Assembly: GCA_031380225.1 (NCBI GenBank)
Contig: JANNFX010000110.1
Location: 1 to 51,694, forward strand
DNA from: JANNFX01 sp031380225
GTDB lineage: Bacteria > Pseudomonadota > Alphaproteobacteria > Rhizobiales > Hyphomicrobiaceae
Direction: 5' to 3'
Length of the DNA: 51,694 nt
Below the pieces are notes generated by a model. The model was given only the letters and a program-made list of their open reading frames with translations, had not been told where the DNA came from and did not search any database. Positions 33,562 through 42,898 of this stretch are shown here, piece after piece. The position numbers were made by a program, and so were the translations under genes. Position 1 is the stretch's first letter. Every line of letters begins with the position of its first letter.

Positions 33562-34983
33562 ATGTCGCTCAAGGCACCAACTAAGACTGATATGACAGCC
33601 CTGTCCAAAATCGTTGGCGCCGCCAATGCGTTGACCGCTGCTTCTGACCAAGCCCGGTATTTGAGCGAATGGCGAGGGCGTTATGTTGGCCGGACACCAG
33701 TTGTGTTGCGCCCAGGATCAAAGGCTGAAGTTGCAGCTGTTCTGTCGTACTGCAATTCCAAAGGCATCGGCGTGGTGCCACAAGGCGGCAATACCGGACT
33801 TGTCGGCGGGCAAATCCCACATGAGAATGGCTCAGAGATTGTGCTGTCGCTCGAACGCCTCAACCGCATTCGAAGTGTTGATGCTGCCACGTCGTCGATG
33901 ACTGCTGAAGCCGGTGTCACGCTCGCTGCCGTACAAGCTGCGGCCGGTGAAGTTGGCAAGCTGTTTCCCTTAAGCATTGCGTCCGAGGGCTCCTGCCAAA
34001 TTGGCGGCAACCTCGCCACCAATGCTGGCGGCACTGGCGTATTGGCCTACGGTTCGGCCCGCGCGCAGGTGCTCGGCCTCGAAGCCGTTCTCGCCGATGG
34101 CCGCATCTGGTCGAACCTCAGTGCGCTTAAAAAGGACAACACCGGCTACGATATCCGCGATCTCCTGATTGGCTCGGAAGGCACGCTTGGAATCATTACC
34201 GCGGCGACTCTGCGCATGGTGGCCAAGCCGGTTGAGATTGCAACCGCCCTCGTCACCGTTGATGACTTGGACAAGGTCGCTGAGTTATTCCGGCTGACCG
34301 AAGCCCGGCTCGGCCCCTCACTGACAGCATTTGAGTTCATGTCCGAGCGCGCGCTCGCATTTGCGCTCAAGCACGGGGCGAAGAAAAACGCACCTTTTAA
34401 AAAGCCGGCAACTTGGAATGTTCTGCTTGATGTGTCGGCGCACGAAGCGGATCGCGCGCACCCAGCACTTGAAGCGGTACTCGGGTCAGCCCTTGATTCC
34501 GGCATCGCCAGCAATGCGCTGATCGCCGAATCTCAATTGCAGTCCAAATCTCTATGGGCGCTGCGCGACAGCATTTCGGAAGCGCAGAAACCCGAAGGCG
34601 GCTCGATCAAGCATGACGTATCGGTGCCTATCGCGGCCATTCCGGACTTCATCCGCCAGGCAGATGCGCTGATCGAACGGATGTGCCCCGGCGCTCGCCC
34701 GGTTCCTTTTGGGCATTTCGGAGACGGCAACGTCCATTATAACGTCTCGCAGCCGGTTGGCGCCGATACGGCAAAGTTCTTGGCCCTTTGGGATGAAATT
34801 ACAAACGCGGTCCACGCGTTGGTTATTCGCATGAGCGGCTCGATCTCGGCTGAGCATGGCATCGGCCGCATGAAGCGCGATGAATTGGCCCGCATAAAAA
34901 CTCAAACCGAAATTGACGTGATGCGTGCGATCAAAGCGGCGCTCGATCCGAACGGTATCTTGAACCCCGGCAAAGTTCTATGA
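33562..34983 (+). CDS. FAD-binding oxidoreductase (D-2-hydroxyacid dehydrogenase family)
   Basis: This 473-residue protein of the VAO/FAD-linked oxidase family has the PP-loop PQGGNTGLVGGQIP, a Gly-rich segment SCQIGGNLATNAGGTGVLAYG, GSEGTLGIIT, and the C-terminal HFGDGNVHYN and AEHGIGRMKRDEL motifs. This fits D-2-hydroxyglutarate or D-lactate type dehydrogenases. The ATG at 33562 is used; the frame extends into the preceding gene but only as a shadow. It overlaps the next gene by ATGA. Confidence 0.9.
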   Translation: MSLKAPTKTDMTALSKIVGAANALTAASDQARYLSEWRGRYVGRTPVVLRPGSKAEVAAVLSYCNSKGIGVVPQGGNTGLVGGQIPHENGSEIVLSLERLNRIRSVDAATSSMTAEAGVTLAAVQAAAGEVGKLFPLSIASEGSCQIGGNLATNAGGTGVLAYGSARAQVLGLEAVLADGRIWSNLSALKKDNTGYDIRDLLIGSEGTLGIITAATLRMVAKPVEIATALVTVDDLDKVAELFRLTEARLGPSLTAFEFMSERALAFALKHGAKKNAPFKKPATWNVLLDVSAHEADRAHPALEAVLGSALDSGIASNALIAESQLQSKSLWALRDSISEAQKPEGGSIKHDVSVPIAAIPDFIRQADALIERMCPGARPVPFGHFGDGNVHYNVSQPVGADTAKFLALWDEITNAVHALVIRMSGSISAEHGIGRMKRDELARIKTQTEIDVMRAIKAALDPNGILNPGKVL

Positions 34984-35816
34984 CCCTGACGCTAACGCTA
35001 GCGACTGACGGAGTGATCTGGCTGATCGCCACGCTGGTGATTGCGGGCCTTGCCGCCGGATTTATGTCGGGCCTGCTCGGCATTGGCGGCGGCGGCATTC
35101 TCGTGCCCGTACTCTATGAGGCCTTCGGACTAGCCGGCGTTCCCGAATACGTGCGGATGCACATGGCGCTTGGCACCACGCTGGCCGTCATTGCCCCGAC
35201 AGTGCTCCGATCATTTGCGGCCCACAGCGCGCGCGGCGCCGTCGACATGGACGTCGTCAAACGCATTGCGCCGTGGGTTGCTTGCGGCGTTATCGTTGGT
35301 ACATTGATCGCGCATGCCTCAAGCAGCGTGGCGCTCAGATGGGTGTGGGTGATTTTCGGCTCACTGCTTGCGCTCAAGATGGCACTCGGCCGCGATGACT
35401 GGCGCATTGCTGATCAGCTGCCGCAGCCGCCTTGGCTCGAAAGCGCCGGCTTTGTGATCGGCATTATTTCAACACTGATGGGCATTGGCGGCGCGACCTT
35501 CACGGTTCCACTGTTAACGCTGCACGGACGCGGGTTACTGCAAAGCGTGGCGACAGCAACCGGCATCGGCCCGGTGATCGCGGTGCCGGGATTGATTGGC
35601 TATATCTGGTCGGGTTGGGGCGCGGCAGGGTTGCCGCCGTTTTCGCTCGGCTACGTCAATGCAGCAGCACTGTTGATTATTCCACTCAGCGTCTTCGCAG
35701 CCCCCTATGGCGTCCGCCTCGCGCACGGCATCCATAAACGCACGTTGGAGCTGGCATTCGCCGCCTTCTTGACCTGCGTTGTGGCGAGATTCTTGTGGAC
35801 CTTAATTGGGCAATAG
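34980..35816 (+). CDS. TauE/SafE-family sulfite/anion exporter
   Basis: This 278-residue integral membrane protein has about eight helices and the repeated TauE motif GIGGGGILVP near residue 36 and GIGGATFTVPLL near residue 165. Family members export sulfite, sulfoacetate or related organosulfur anions. The start codon overlaps the FAD-oxidase stop (ATGA), so the two are translationally coupled, perhaps to remove a product of the oxidase. Confidence 0.9.
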   Translation: MTLTLTLATDGVIWLIATLVIAGLAAGFMSGLLGIGGGGILVPVLYEAFGLAGVPEYVRMHMALGTTLAVIAPTVLRSFAAHSARGAVDMDVVKRIAPWVACGVIVGTLIAHASSSVALRWVWVIFGSLLALKMALGRDDWRIADQLPQPPWLESAGFVIGIISTLMGIGGATFTVPLLTLHGRGLLQSVATATGIGPVIAVPGLIGYIWSGWGAAGLPPFSLGYVNAAALLIIPLSVFAAPYGVRLAHGIHKRTLELAFAAFLTCVVARFLWTLIGQ

Positions 35817-35844
35817 CCCTAAGCCCTTGTGAGATCCCTGACAC

Positions 35845-36726
35845 ATGACACGCCTCAAGGCCGATCTACTTTTGCTGCTGGTTGCAGCCATATGGGGATT
35901 GGCTTTCGTCTTTCAAAAATCTGCAATGGAATTTATTGGGCCAATGACGTTCATTGCCGCCCGGTCTTTCGTCGGCGCACTTGCGCTGGTTCCTTTAGCT
36001 GTCTGGGAAACACGTGCCCACAAACAGCCGATCCCATCCGAATTCTGGCACATCACAGCTTTTGCAAGTGCGGCTTTGTTCGCTGGCGAAGCGCTTCAGC
36101 AATATGGACTAGTCACCGCAACCGTGACCAATGCGGGATTCTTGACGGCGCTGTACGTCATCTGCGTCCCCTTTATCGCTTGGATCGTGACACGGCAACG
36201 GCCCGCGACTTTGGTTTTTCCTGCGGCTGCCTTGTCTTTTGCCGGCACATGGCTACTCGGCGGCGGCGACCTTAGTGCTCTGTCGGCCGGAGACCGGCTG
36301 ATTGCAATGAGCGCGATGATTTGGGCGCTCCACGTCGTACTTACCGGACGCGCAGTGCAACATGACAGGCCATTGCTCTTCACGTGCGTACAGTTCTGGA
36401 TCGTCACAGTTGCGGGCTTGGCCGTTGCGGTTCCTACAGAACAGATTTCACTTGCAGCTTTGCAAAGCGCGTGGGTCGCAATTGCTTACGTGGGCGTTCT
36501 GTCGAGTGCGCTAACGTTTACAGTCTTGATTATCGCTATGCGATATGCACCCCCTGCGGAAGCCGCGATCCTCATCTCAACCGAGAACTTGTTTGCGGCG
36601 CTCTGTGGCGCGCTCATACTAGGTGAGCGCTTAGCATTAATAAATTGGATCGGCGCCGCCCTCATCGTTATCGCCACTCTGGCAGTTCAACTGGCGCCAT
36701 ATTGGCTGGTACGCGAACAGCATTAA
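35845..36726 (+). CDS. DMT-superfamily (EamA) transporter
   Basis: This 293-residue protein has ten predicted membrane helices in two EamA repeats (LLLLLVAAIWGLAFVFQKSA at the start; second repeat from about residue 150). The second repeat ends with ILISTENLFAALCGALILGERL. Substrate is unknown; EamA members export amino acids, drugs and metabolites. It lies 28 bp after the TauE gene on the same strand and converges with dctA (8 bp gap). Confidence 0.9.
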   Translation: MTRLKADLLLLLVAAIWGLAFVFQKSAMEFIGPMTFIAARSFVGALALVPLAVWETRAHKQPIPSEFWHITAFASAALFAGEALQQYGLVTATVTNAGFLTALYVICVPFIAWIVTRQRPATLVFPAAALSFAGTWLLGGGDLSALSAGDRLIAMSAMIWALHVVLTGRAVQHDRPLLFTCVQFWIVTVAGLAVAVPTEQISLAALQSAWVAIAYVGVLSSALTFTVLIIAMRYAPPAEAAILISTENLFAALCGALILGERLALINWIGAALIVIATLAVQLAPYWLVREQH

Positions 36727-36734
36727 ATCGCAGG

Positions 36735-38027
36735 TTACGCTGAACGATCCAACTCCGCCCGCAACTTTTCCTTATCGAGTGCGCCGTCCCAGTTCGCAAC
36801 GGCCAATGTCGCAACACTGTTGCCAATCAAGTTTGTAAACGCACGCGCTTCTGACATGAACCGGTCGACGCCGAGAATGATCGCCATTGCTGCGACCGGT
36901 ATGACGCCCGTTGAAGCAAGCGTCGCCGCCTGGACGATAAAGCCCGAGCCGACGACACCGGCAGCGCCTTTCGATGTCAGTAACAACACCGCGAGCAGGC
37001 CTAGCTCCTGCCCCCAGGTCAAATCCGTGTTCGTCGCCTGCGCCAGAAAAATTGACGCCAAAGTCAGATAGATGCAGGTGCCGTCGAGATTGAATGAATA
37101 GCCGGCTGGAATAACCAAGCCAACAACCTGCTTGTCGCAGCCAAGCTTTTCGAGTTTGGCCATAATGCGCGGTAGCACCGTTTCCGACGAGCAGGTGCCG
37201 AGCACGATGAATAGCTCGTCGCGGATGTAGCGGATCAGCTTCCACAGCGAAAAGCCAGTGAGGCGCGCCACCGTGCCGAGCACGAAGGTGATAAACAGCG
37301 CGCATGTTAGGTAGAATACGCCCATCAGCTTTGCGAGCGGGATCAGCGAAGCCAAACCATACTTGCCAATTGTGAACGCCATCGCGCCAAACGCGCCAAC
37401 CGGCGCCACGATCATGATGTAGCCGACAATCTTGAACATAACTTTCGTCGCTTGATCGATCAACGATAACAGGCCGTCGCCTTTGGCACCCAGCGCCTGA
37501 AGACCAAATGCAAACAGAATGGCGAAAAACAAAATCTGCAAAATGCTGCCTTCGGCGAAGGCGGATACCGGCGAAGTCGGAATGATGTTGAGCAGAAACT
37601 CGATCGTCGATTGTTCTTTGGCCTTGGAGACGTAAGTTTCAATGCCTTTGGTATCGAGACTTGCGGGATCAATGTTCATGCCGGCGCCAGGCTGGAATAC
37701 ATGCGCAACGATCAAGCCGATGATCAAAGCGAGCGTCGTCACTACCTCGAAATAGACCAGCGCCTTGACGCCGACGCGGCCGACTTGGCCGAGATCGCGC
37801 ATGCTGGCGATGCCGAGTACGACGGTGCCGAAGATAATCGGCCCGATCACCATCTTGATAAGCTTGATGAAGCCGTCGCCAAGCGGCTTCATTTGCTGAG
37901 CCAACTCAGGATTGAAATGCCCGAGCAGGATGCCGATCGCGATGGCGATCATCACCTGGATGTAGAGGAGCTTGTACCAGGGAGTTGGAGCAACCGTAGT
38001 GGCTGGTTCGACGGCGATATCAGTCAT
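36735..38027 (-). CDS. dctA: C4-dicarboxylate:cation symporter
   Basis: This 430-residue DAACS-family carrier has the opening PWYKLLYIQVMIAIAIGILLGH and KPLGDGFIKLIKM. The hairpin motif GTCSSETVLP stands for the usual GTSSSE. NLDGTCIYLT and the signature DRFMSEARAFTNLIGNSVA are also present. The long central loop around IETYVSKAKEQS and NIIPTSP is typical of DctA. It imports succinate, malate and fumarate with cations. The Cys in the serine-rich tip is a mild variation. Confidence 0.92.
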   Translation of the reverse strand: MTDIAVEPATTVAPTPWYKLLYIQVMIAIAIGILLGHFNPELAQQMKPLGDGFIKLIKMVIGPIIFGTVVLGIASMRDLGQVGRVGVKALVYFEVVTTLALIIGLIVAHVFQPGAGMNIDPASLDTKGIETYVSKAKEQSTIEFLLNIIPTSPVSAFAEGSILQILFFAILFAFGLQALGAKGDGLLSLIDQATKVMFKIVGYIMIVAPVGAFGAMAFTIGKYGLASLIPLAKLMGVFYLTCALFITFVLGTVARLTGFSLWKLIRYIRDELFIVLGTCSSETVLPRIMAKLEKLGCDKQVVGLVIPAGYSFNLDGTCIYLTLASIFLAQATNTDLTWGQELGLLAVLLLTSKGAAGVVGSGFIVQAATLASTGVIPVAAMAIILGVDRFMSEARAFTNLIGNSVATLAVANWDGALDKEKLRAELDRSA

Positions 38028-38115
38028 GGTGTGCGGCCGGGCCTTCGGTTGCGACTATCGCAATTCGAATACCCGCACCACAAGCGAAAAGCAAAGCCGT
38101 TAGGTTCGTTGCCGG

Positions 38116-39615
38116 TCAGATCTTCTGATTATATTCCCCAACTTCCGGGAACTTGGCCAAGCGGGCTTCGATATCGCGGAAGATCGCGATTTTGTTGGCT
38201 TCCGAAACGGGGCTTTCGACCACGACCACCAGTTCGGGTTTGTTCGATGAAGCTCGGACAAGGCCCCAGGTGCCATCCTCAAGCGTGACGCGCACGCCGT
38301 TGACGGTCACCAGATCGCGGATTTTCTGGCCGGCGACCGTTCCGCCGCTTTTGGCCAGCGCTTCGAATTGCGCCACCACATTGTCGACGACACCATATTT
38401 CACTTCATCGCCGCAGTGGGGAGACATGGTCGGCGACTGATAAGTTTTGGGCAGCTCTCGCTTCAAGTCGGCCATGGTTTTTCCTGGCGCGCGCTCAAGC
38501 ATGTCGCAGATGGCCAACGCCGCAACGAGCCCGTCGTCGTAGCCGCGTCCAAGCGGCGGCTGGAAGAAGTAGTGGCCGCTCTTTTCGAAGCCGACCAATG
38601 CCTTCTGTTCGAAGGTGTAGCGCTTCATATACGAGTGACCGGTCTTCCAATAGAGAGCCTTAGCTCCATTGGCCTGCAGCACCGGGTCGGTCATGAACAA
38701 GCCGGTCGATTTCACATCGGCGACAAAAATTGCGTTCTTGTGTTGGGCGGAGATATCGCGAGCCAGCATGACGCCGACGGTGTCGGCAAAGATTTCATGA
38801 CCTTCGTTGTCGACAACACCGCAACGGTCTCCATCACCATCGAAGCCGAGGCCGACGTCGGCCTTGTGCTTCAGAACGGCTTCCGCCATGGCGTGCAGCA
38901 TCTCCATGTCTTCGGGGTTCGGATTGTAGCGCGGGAATGAATGATCAAGCTCGGCGTCAAGCGGAACGACTTCGAGCCCCAGCGCTTCGAGGATTTGCGG
39001 CGCAAAGGCGCCGGCAGTACCGTTGCCACAGGCAGCCACGACTTTAAGTTGACGTTTGAACGGCGCCCGGTCCGTCATCGCCTTGAAGTAACGCGCCGGC
39101 ATGTCGGGAACGAAGATGTAGCGCCCGCCGCTGCCGGGCTTTGCTTCGCCGCCAAGCACGATTTCCTTCAAGCGGCTCATTTCATCGGGGCCGAACGTCA
39201 ACGGGCGATCGAGTCCCATCTTGATGCCGGTCCAGCCATTGTCATTGTGGGATGCTGTGACCATGGCCACTCCTTCGACGTCCAAATCGAACTGGGCGAA
39301 GTAGGCCATCGGTGACATCGCTAAGCCGATGTCGTGAACTTCGAAGCCACCCGCTAACATGCCGGTCATCAGAGCTTGCTTTACGTGACCAGAGTACCAA
39401 CGATAGTCATGACCGGTGACGATGCGCTTTTTGACGCCGCGCTCATCAAACAACTGCGCCATACCCATGCCAACGGCATTGAGGCCCATCAGATTGATTT
39501 CTTCCGGGAACAACCACCGCGCATCGTACTCACGGAAGCCGGTCGGCTTGACGAGCGGCAAGCGCTCAAAGTCGGCCGTATTAGGCTTCAGATCGGCGCG
39601 GGGTTTCGGCAGCAT
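38116..39615 (-). CDS. Phosphomannomutase/phosphoglucomutase
   Basis: This 499-residue alpha-D-phosphohexomutase has the catalytic phospho-serine loop TASHNDNG, the metal-binding loop GFDGDGDRCG, a sugar-binding KSGHYFF, and a C-terminal phosphate-binding RASSNKPEL. It interconverts mannose-6-P/mannose-1-P and/or the glucose forms to supply nucleotide sugars for polysaccharides. The catalytic loop lacks the common Pro after Asn, as in related alphaproteobacterial enzymes. ATG 39615 is used because AGGA lies 7 nt before it; the frame is open to 39687. Confidence 0.92.
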   Translation of the reverse strand: MLPKPRADLKPNTADFERLPLVKPTGFREYDARWLFPEEINLMGLNAVGMGMAQLFDERGVKKRIVTGHDYRWYSGHVKQALMTGMLAGGFEVHDIGLAMSPMAYFAQFDLDVEGVAMVTASHNDNGWTGIKMGLDRPLTFGPDEMSRLKEIVLGGEAKPGSGGRYIFVPDMPARYFKAMTDRAPFKRQLKVVAACGNGTAGAFAPQILEALGLEVVPLDAELDHSFPRYNPNPEDMEMLHAMAEAVLKHKADVGLGFDGDGDRCGVVDNEGHEIFADTVGVMLARDISAQHKNAIFVADVKSTGLFMTDPVLQANGAKALYWKTGHSYMKRYTFEQKALVGFEKSGHYFFQPPLGRGYDDGLVAALAICDMLERAPGKTMADLKRELPKTYQSPTMSPHCGDEVKYGVVDNVVAQFEALAKSGGTVAGQKIRDLVTVNGVRVTLEDGTWGLVRASSNKPELVVVVESPVSEANKIAIFRDIEARLAKFPEVGEYNQKI

Positions 39616-39722
39616 GATACGTCCTGTTGTTTTTTGTGATTGAGATGATGTCAGTTGGCGTCCCGTGGTGCCGGGCGAGGTTTGCACCGCTAAACCCGGC
39701 GCCTGTGACGATTGGACGGCAG

Positions 39723-40280
39723 CTAATTCTTTAATACCAGTTTTCCTGAGCGCATATCGACTTGGCTCAACCGCGAGAGAAAACTCATACCGAGTAAGGT
39801 CTTGAAAAGCTTACCTTGTTCGGCAACGACTCCATCAACATTGCGAACCGTGACACTGCCGATGCTGACCTTATCGAGCCGCACGGGAGCCACGCGGGAA
39901 ATGCCGTTCGCTGTTTGCGTTCTGCCGGTGAAGTCGCGATCGCGGAGACTGATCCCGGCGCGCATTGCATCTTCATAACTGAGGGCCACCAAGGTTGCGC
40001 CGGTATCGACCAGCACAGCGACCGATTTGCCGTTAACGCGTGCTTCCGTTTCGAAGTGGCCATTACTGCCTGCTTTGAGGACAACACTGCCGCCGGCACT
40101 CTGGGCATCCTCTTGCGGTTGCTTTGCCGTTCCCATCTGCGGTGCAGCCATGCCGGCGGCCTTGACGATTTGAGCCTTGAGGGCATCATAGTTGATCAGC
40201 ACGGCGGCCATGATGACAGCCGAAAAGCCCCAGCTCAGGACTTCTTTCAGAAACGAGCGTGTACCCGCGGATAGTGCCAT
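39723..40280 (-). CDS. TIGR02281-type retropepsin-like aspartic protease (1)
   Basis: This 185-residue protein has one N-terminal membrane helix (about 13-29) and a periplasmic clan AA aspartic protease domain. The active site is Asp92 in VDTGATLVAL, and the flap and second psi-loop follow (VAPVRLDKVSIGSV, LLGMSFLSRL). The family works as a homodimer because each chain gives one DTG. It is 45 bp downstream of a paralogue on the same strand. The cellular target is not known. Confidence 0.87.
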   Translation of the reverse strand: MALSAGTRSFLKEVLSWGFSAVIMAAVLINYDALKAQIVKAAGMAAPQMGTAKQPQEDAQSAGGSVVLKAGSNGHFETEARVNGKSVAVLVDTGATLVALSYEDAMRAGISLRDRDFTGRTQTANGISRVAPVRLDKVSIGSVTVRNVDGVVAEQGKLFKTLLGMSFLSRLSQVDMRSGKLVLKN

Positions 40281-40325
40281 GAACCGGCCTCATGCGTTGA
40301 GGATGAGCTGCAACGCCGGTTGCGT

Positions 40326-41033
40326 TCAGCCCCTGAGTGTCAGGAAATCGCCCGACGCCTCATAAGACCGCAAACGCTTTAAAAAACTCATACCAAGCAA
40401 GTTTTCTTTAAGGTTTCCGGGTTGTGCAACCAAGGCTTCAATGTTTTCAAACCGGATTGGCCCAATCGACATGACCCGAATTTGGACTGGCGCCGCATAA
40501 GTGCTGCCGTTAGCGGTATCGACAGCTACAGAGAATTTCAAAGCCTTGACATCGAGGCCAGCCTGCTCTGCAGCGGAGTGCGTTAACACCACTATGTTGG
40601 CGCCGGTGTCGATAATAAATGGCAACTCATGCCCCTCGACGTCAACGTGCGCAACATATGATCCGTCTCTCCGCTTCCGAAGCCTAACAGCGGCCTCGCC
40701 GGGCTTAGCGGCGTCCACGCCCGTCGGGTGGCCGGGGGGCAAAATTTCACCGGCAATGCGGTTGGTAATTGACTTAAATTCATCGCGGTAGGCATAGCCG
40801 CCCACTAAAACCAAGCCGAGGCCGATCCAGACTGCAGCATGGCGGACAGCCGACCCGAGCCGGCCGCGGTAATCGCCCGCAAGTGACATCATATAGAGCA
40901 GCACAAACGCGCCCAGCGCCGAGGCATAGACCAGCCGTCCGGTATCTTCGCTGACACCAGTTCCCGTCGAGCCGCCGAGCAACAAAAACAGAATGACCAG
41001 ACCTGAGAGCAATGCGAGCAGCCAGCCGAGCAT
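40326..41033 (-). CDS. TIGR02281-type retropepsin-like aspartic protease (2)
   Basis: This 235-residue paralogue of the downstream gene has three hydrophobic segments (about 3-20, 35-50 and 64-82) and then the protease domain with Asp142 in IDTGANIVVL and LLGMSFLKRL near the C-terminus. Its membrane part is larger than that of the neighbour, which has only one helix. The two tandem genes probably arose by duplication and could form heterodimers. Confidence 0.87.
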   Translation of the reverse strand: MLGWLLALLSGLVILFLLLGGSTGTGVSEDTGRLVYASALGAFVLLYMMSLAGDYRGRLGSAVRHAAVWIGLGLVLVGGYAYRDEFKSITNRIAGEILPPGHPTGVDAAKPGEAAVRLRKRRDGSYVAHVDVEGHELPFIIDTGANIVVLTHSAAEQAGLDVKALKFSVAVDTANGSTYAAPVQIRVMSIGPIRFENIEALVAQPGNLKENLLGMSFLKRLRSYEASGDFLTLRG

Positions 41034-41036
41034 GAC

Positions 41037-41237
41037 CTATGAAACCTTGCCGGGCTCTGACATGTGTTTGGTCAATCCGGCCTTGAATTTGCGCTCTTCG
41101 AGCCGGTCCATAATGCGGCGGCGGTCAGATGGTGTCAGGCGCGACCACGCCGCGATCTCTTTAATCGAGCGGCCACAGCCTTCGCATAACCCGGCGTCCT
41201 TATCGATCACACAGACGTTGATGCACGGGCTTTCCAT
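41037..41237 (-). CDS. DUF1289-family small protein
   Basis: This 66-residue protein shows the DUF1289 pattern of four cysteines (SPCINVCVIDKDAGLCEGCGRS) followed by WSRLTPSDRRRIMDRL. The cysteines probably bind a metal ion. It is 3 bp upstream of the aspartic-protease gene and likely cotranscribed. Function is not established. Confidence 0.88.
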   Translation of the reverse strand: MESPCINVCVIDKDAGLCEGCGRSIKEIAAWSRLTPSDRRRIMDRLEERKFKAGLTKHMSEPGKVS

Positions 41238-41337
41238 ACGGGTCCTGGATGTGTCGAAGTGGTGTTGCCGGATGTAGGGCAGTCAGCCCGATATTACAAG
41301 ATCGGAGCGAGTGGAGCACCCCAGTTTAGGGCGTTTA

Positions 41338-41371
41338 GTAAGCACCCGGCGATTCCTCACCGGGTGCTTAC
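41338..41371. other. Perfect 12-bp stem-loop of unknown role
   Basis: GTAAGCACCCGG (41338-41349) and CCGGGTGCTTAC (41360-41371) are exact inverse copies with a 10-nt loop. No T run follows on either strand, so a standard terminator is not supported. It sits at the left edge of the RTX remnant and could mark an old recombination or insertion boundary. Confidence 0.7.
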
Positions 41372-41376
41372 CATTG

Positions 41377-41475
41377 AGAGGCGGTGGTGGTGACGATACA
41401 TCGAATGGCGGTGCCGGAAGCGATGTCTATGAGTTCGAAAATTCCGTTGGTCTAGATACCGTGGTGAATGGTCAG
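41377..41475 (+). pseudogene. Remnant of an RTX (haemolysin-type calcium-binding) repeat gene
   Basis: This short frame encodes GGGGDDTSNGGAGSDVYEFE and then SVGLDTVVNG. That matches one RTX nonapeptide pair followed by the DxYxF...GxDTI segment that ends RTX arrays. The flanking reading frame is not RTX-like on either side and stops within 80 bp, so only about 33 codons survive of a much larger gene. Confidence 0.6.
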
Positions 41476-41740
41476 GTGCAAGAAGCGACCACCGTCTCAT
41501 CCGCGTCATGTTCCTCAGTCCGAGACCAAAAAAAAAACTATAGCAAAATCTGATTATGCTCTTTGGATGCTGCCGATCCAGATCACTGCGGCGCCCGGCA
41601 AGCCGGTGCAAATACGTGACAATTTTGGGGAAAGGCGGCGAGGCGTGCCAACCTTACACGCATGTATGGTAGCCGCCCAAATTGCTGGGTAGGCAGAGGT
41701 GTAGCTTTCGCGCGGAACGAAAAGGTGGCCGGGGGGTCGC

Positions 41741-42898
41741 TTGAATTCAATTCGCAGCGAGATGCCACCGGATATGATTTGCACCATAGCCTTCAAGAAC
41801 ATGCTGCACGACCCCGTCCGTTTCTTGGTGACCGCGGTCGGGATCGGGCTGTCTTTGGTTTTGGTGACGGTACAGCTTGGGTTGCTCTCCGGTTTTGACC
41901 GGACCATTTCGGCCATGCTCGACCATGCGAAAGCTGATCTCTGGATCGTACCCGCAGGAACAGATGCATTCGACGATCCGGCGACGCTGGTCAGCAGCTT
42001 GCGCTATCGCGCCCTGGCCGTTCATGGCGTAAGCAGCGTCACCCCGATGTTGGTTGGCTTCGCCGAGTGGCGCAAACCCGGCGGCAGCACGTCTGTGATT
42101 GTCGTCGGTACGGATCCAAAGTCAGGAGTTATCACACCTTGGGACATCGCAGCAGGAAGTGTCAGCGATCTCCGCGCTCCCGATGCCGTTGCGATCGACG
42201 TTTCGTATTCGCATCAGCTCGGTGCTGGCGCGATCGGTGATCACGCGCGCATTGAGGGCCAGTTTGCCCGTGTTGCCGTTATGACCAAAGGCATCAGGTC
42301 GTTCACAACGTCACCTTACGTTTTTGCATCGCTGTCGCTCGCGCGCACCTTACTCAATGCTGATGCCTCCCGCACATCCTACTTAGCAATCGCCTTGGCG
42401 CCTGGCGCCGATCCGGTCGCCGTGAAGCAAACTCTTGCGGCTAAGATGGCCAGTGTAGATGTGCTGACACCCAATGAGTTCCGCCGGCGCAACGCCGGGC
42501 GCTGGCTGTTCGAAACCGGTGCTGGGATTGCGTTGCTGGCAGGCGCGGCACTCGCAGTGCTTGTCGGATCGGTCATTATGACACAAACGCTCTTCGCCAG
42601 CGTCAACGAGCACCGCAAAGAGTTCGCAACACTGCGCGCCATGGGATCCTCAAAGAGTTTCTTGAGGGCAGTTGTCGTCGCTCAGGCATGCATCGGAGCA
42701 GCGGCGGGATGCCTAATCGCGCTGATTGCCGACGTCGTTGTCGTTGCTGCGTCGGCTCATTCATCCATGCCAATTCATGTGACCCCATTGCTGGCCGCGG
42801 TACTGCTTGTACTGGCGTTTGCCATGTCGATTGCGGCCGCGTTGGCGGCCGCAACTAAAGTTGCGCATGTCGATCCAGCATCGGTGTTTGCACAATGA
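41741..42898 (+). CDS. DevC/MacB-type ABC transporter permease (FtsX fold)
   Basis: This 385-residue permease has the DevC layout: an N-terminal helix (about 24-45, VRFLVTAVGIGLSLVLVTVQLGLLSG), a periplasmic domain to about 260, and three C-terminal helices (about 265-290, 310-335, 350-375). The coupling segment is EHRKEFATLRAMGSSKSFL. Such permeases extrude large or lipid substrates with a membrane-fusion protein rather than transport through a channel. The TTG at 41741 follows GGGGGG; ATG 41762 or 41774 are alternatives. The stop overlaps the ATPase start (ATGA). Confidence 0.85.
   Translation: MNSIRSEMPPDMICTIAFKNMLHDPVRFLVTAVGIGLSLVLVTVQLGLLSGFDRTISAMLDHAKADLWIVPAGTDAFDDPATLVSSLRYRALAVHGVSSVTPMLVGFAEWRKPGGSTSVIVVGTDPKSGVITPWDIAAGSVSDLRAPDAVAIDVSYSHQLGAGAIGDHARIEGQFARVAVMTKGIRSFTTSPYVFASLSLARTLLNADASRTSYLAIALAPGADPVAVKQTLAAKMASVDVLTPNEFRRRNAGRWLFETGAGIALLAGAALAVLVGSVIMTQTLFASVNEHRKEFATLRAMGSSKSFLRAVVVAQACIGAAAGCLIALIADVVVVAASAHSSMPIHVTPLLAAVLLVLAFAMSIAAALAAATKVAHVDPASVFAQ

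Larger units (their letters stand above)
41238..41740. other. 503-bp non-coding region with hairpin and RTX remnant
   Basis: This region separates the DUF1289 gene from the ABC-exporter operon. It contains a perfect 12-bp stem-loop (41338-41371), a short RTX-like coding remnant (41377-41475) and an A-tract (41528-41537). The promoter of the exporter operon should lie in its right part, but I see no clear hexamers. Confidence 0.6.

Noticed and set aside
37611..38288. Forward frame of 225 codons over dctA and the phosphomannomutase gene
   Set aside because: Both reverse-strand genes are certain, and the forward translation shows no family features.
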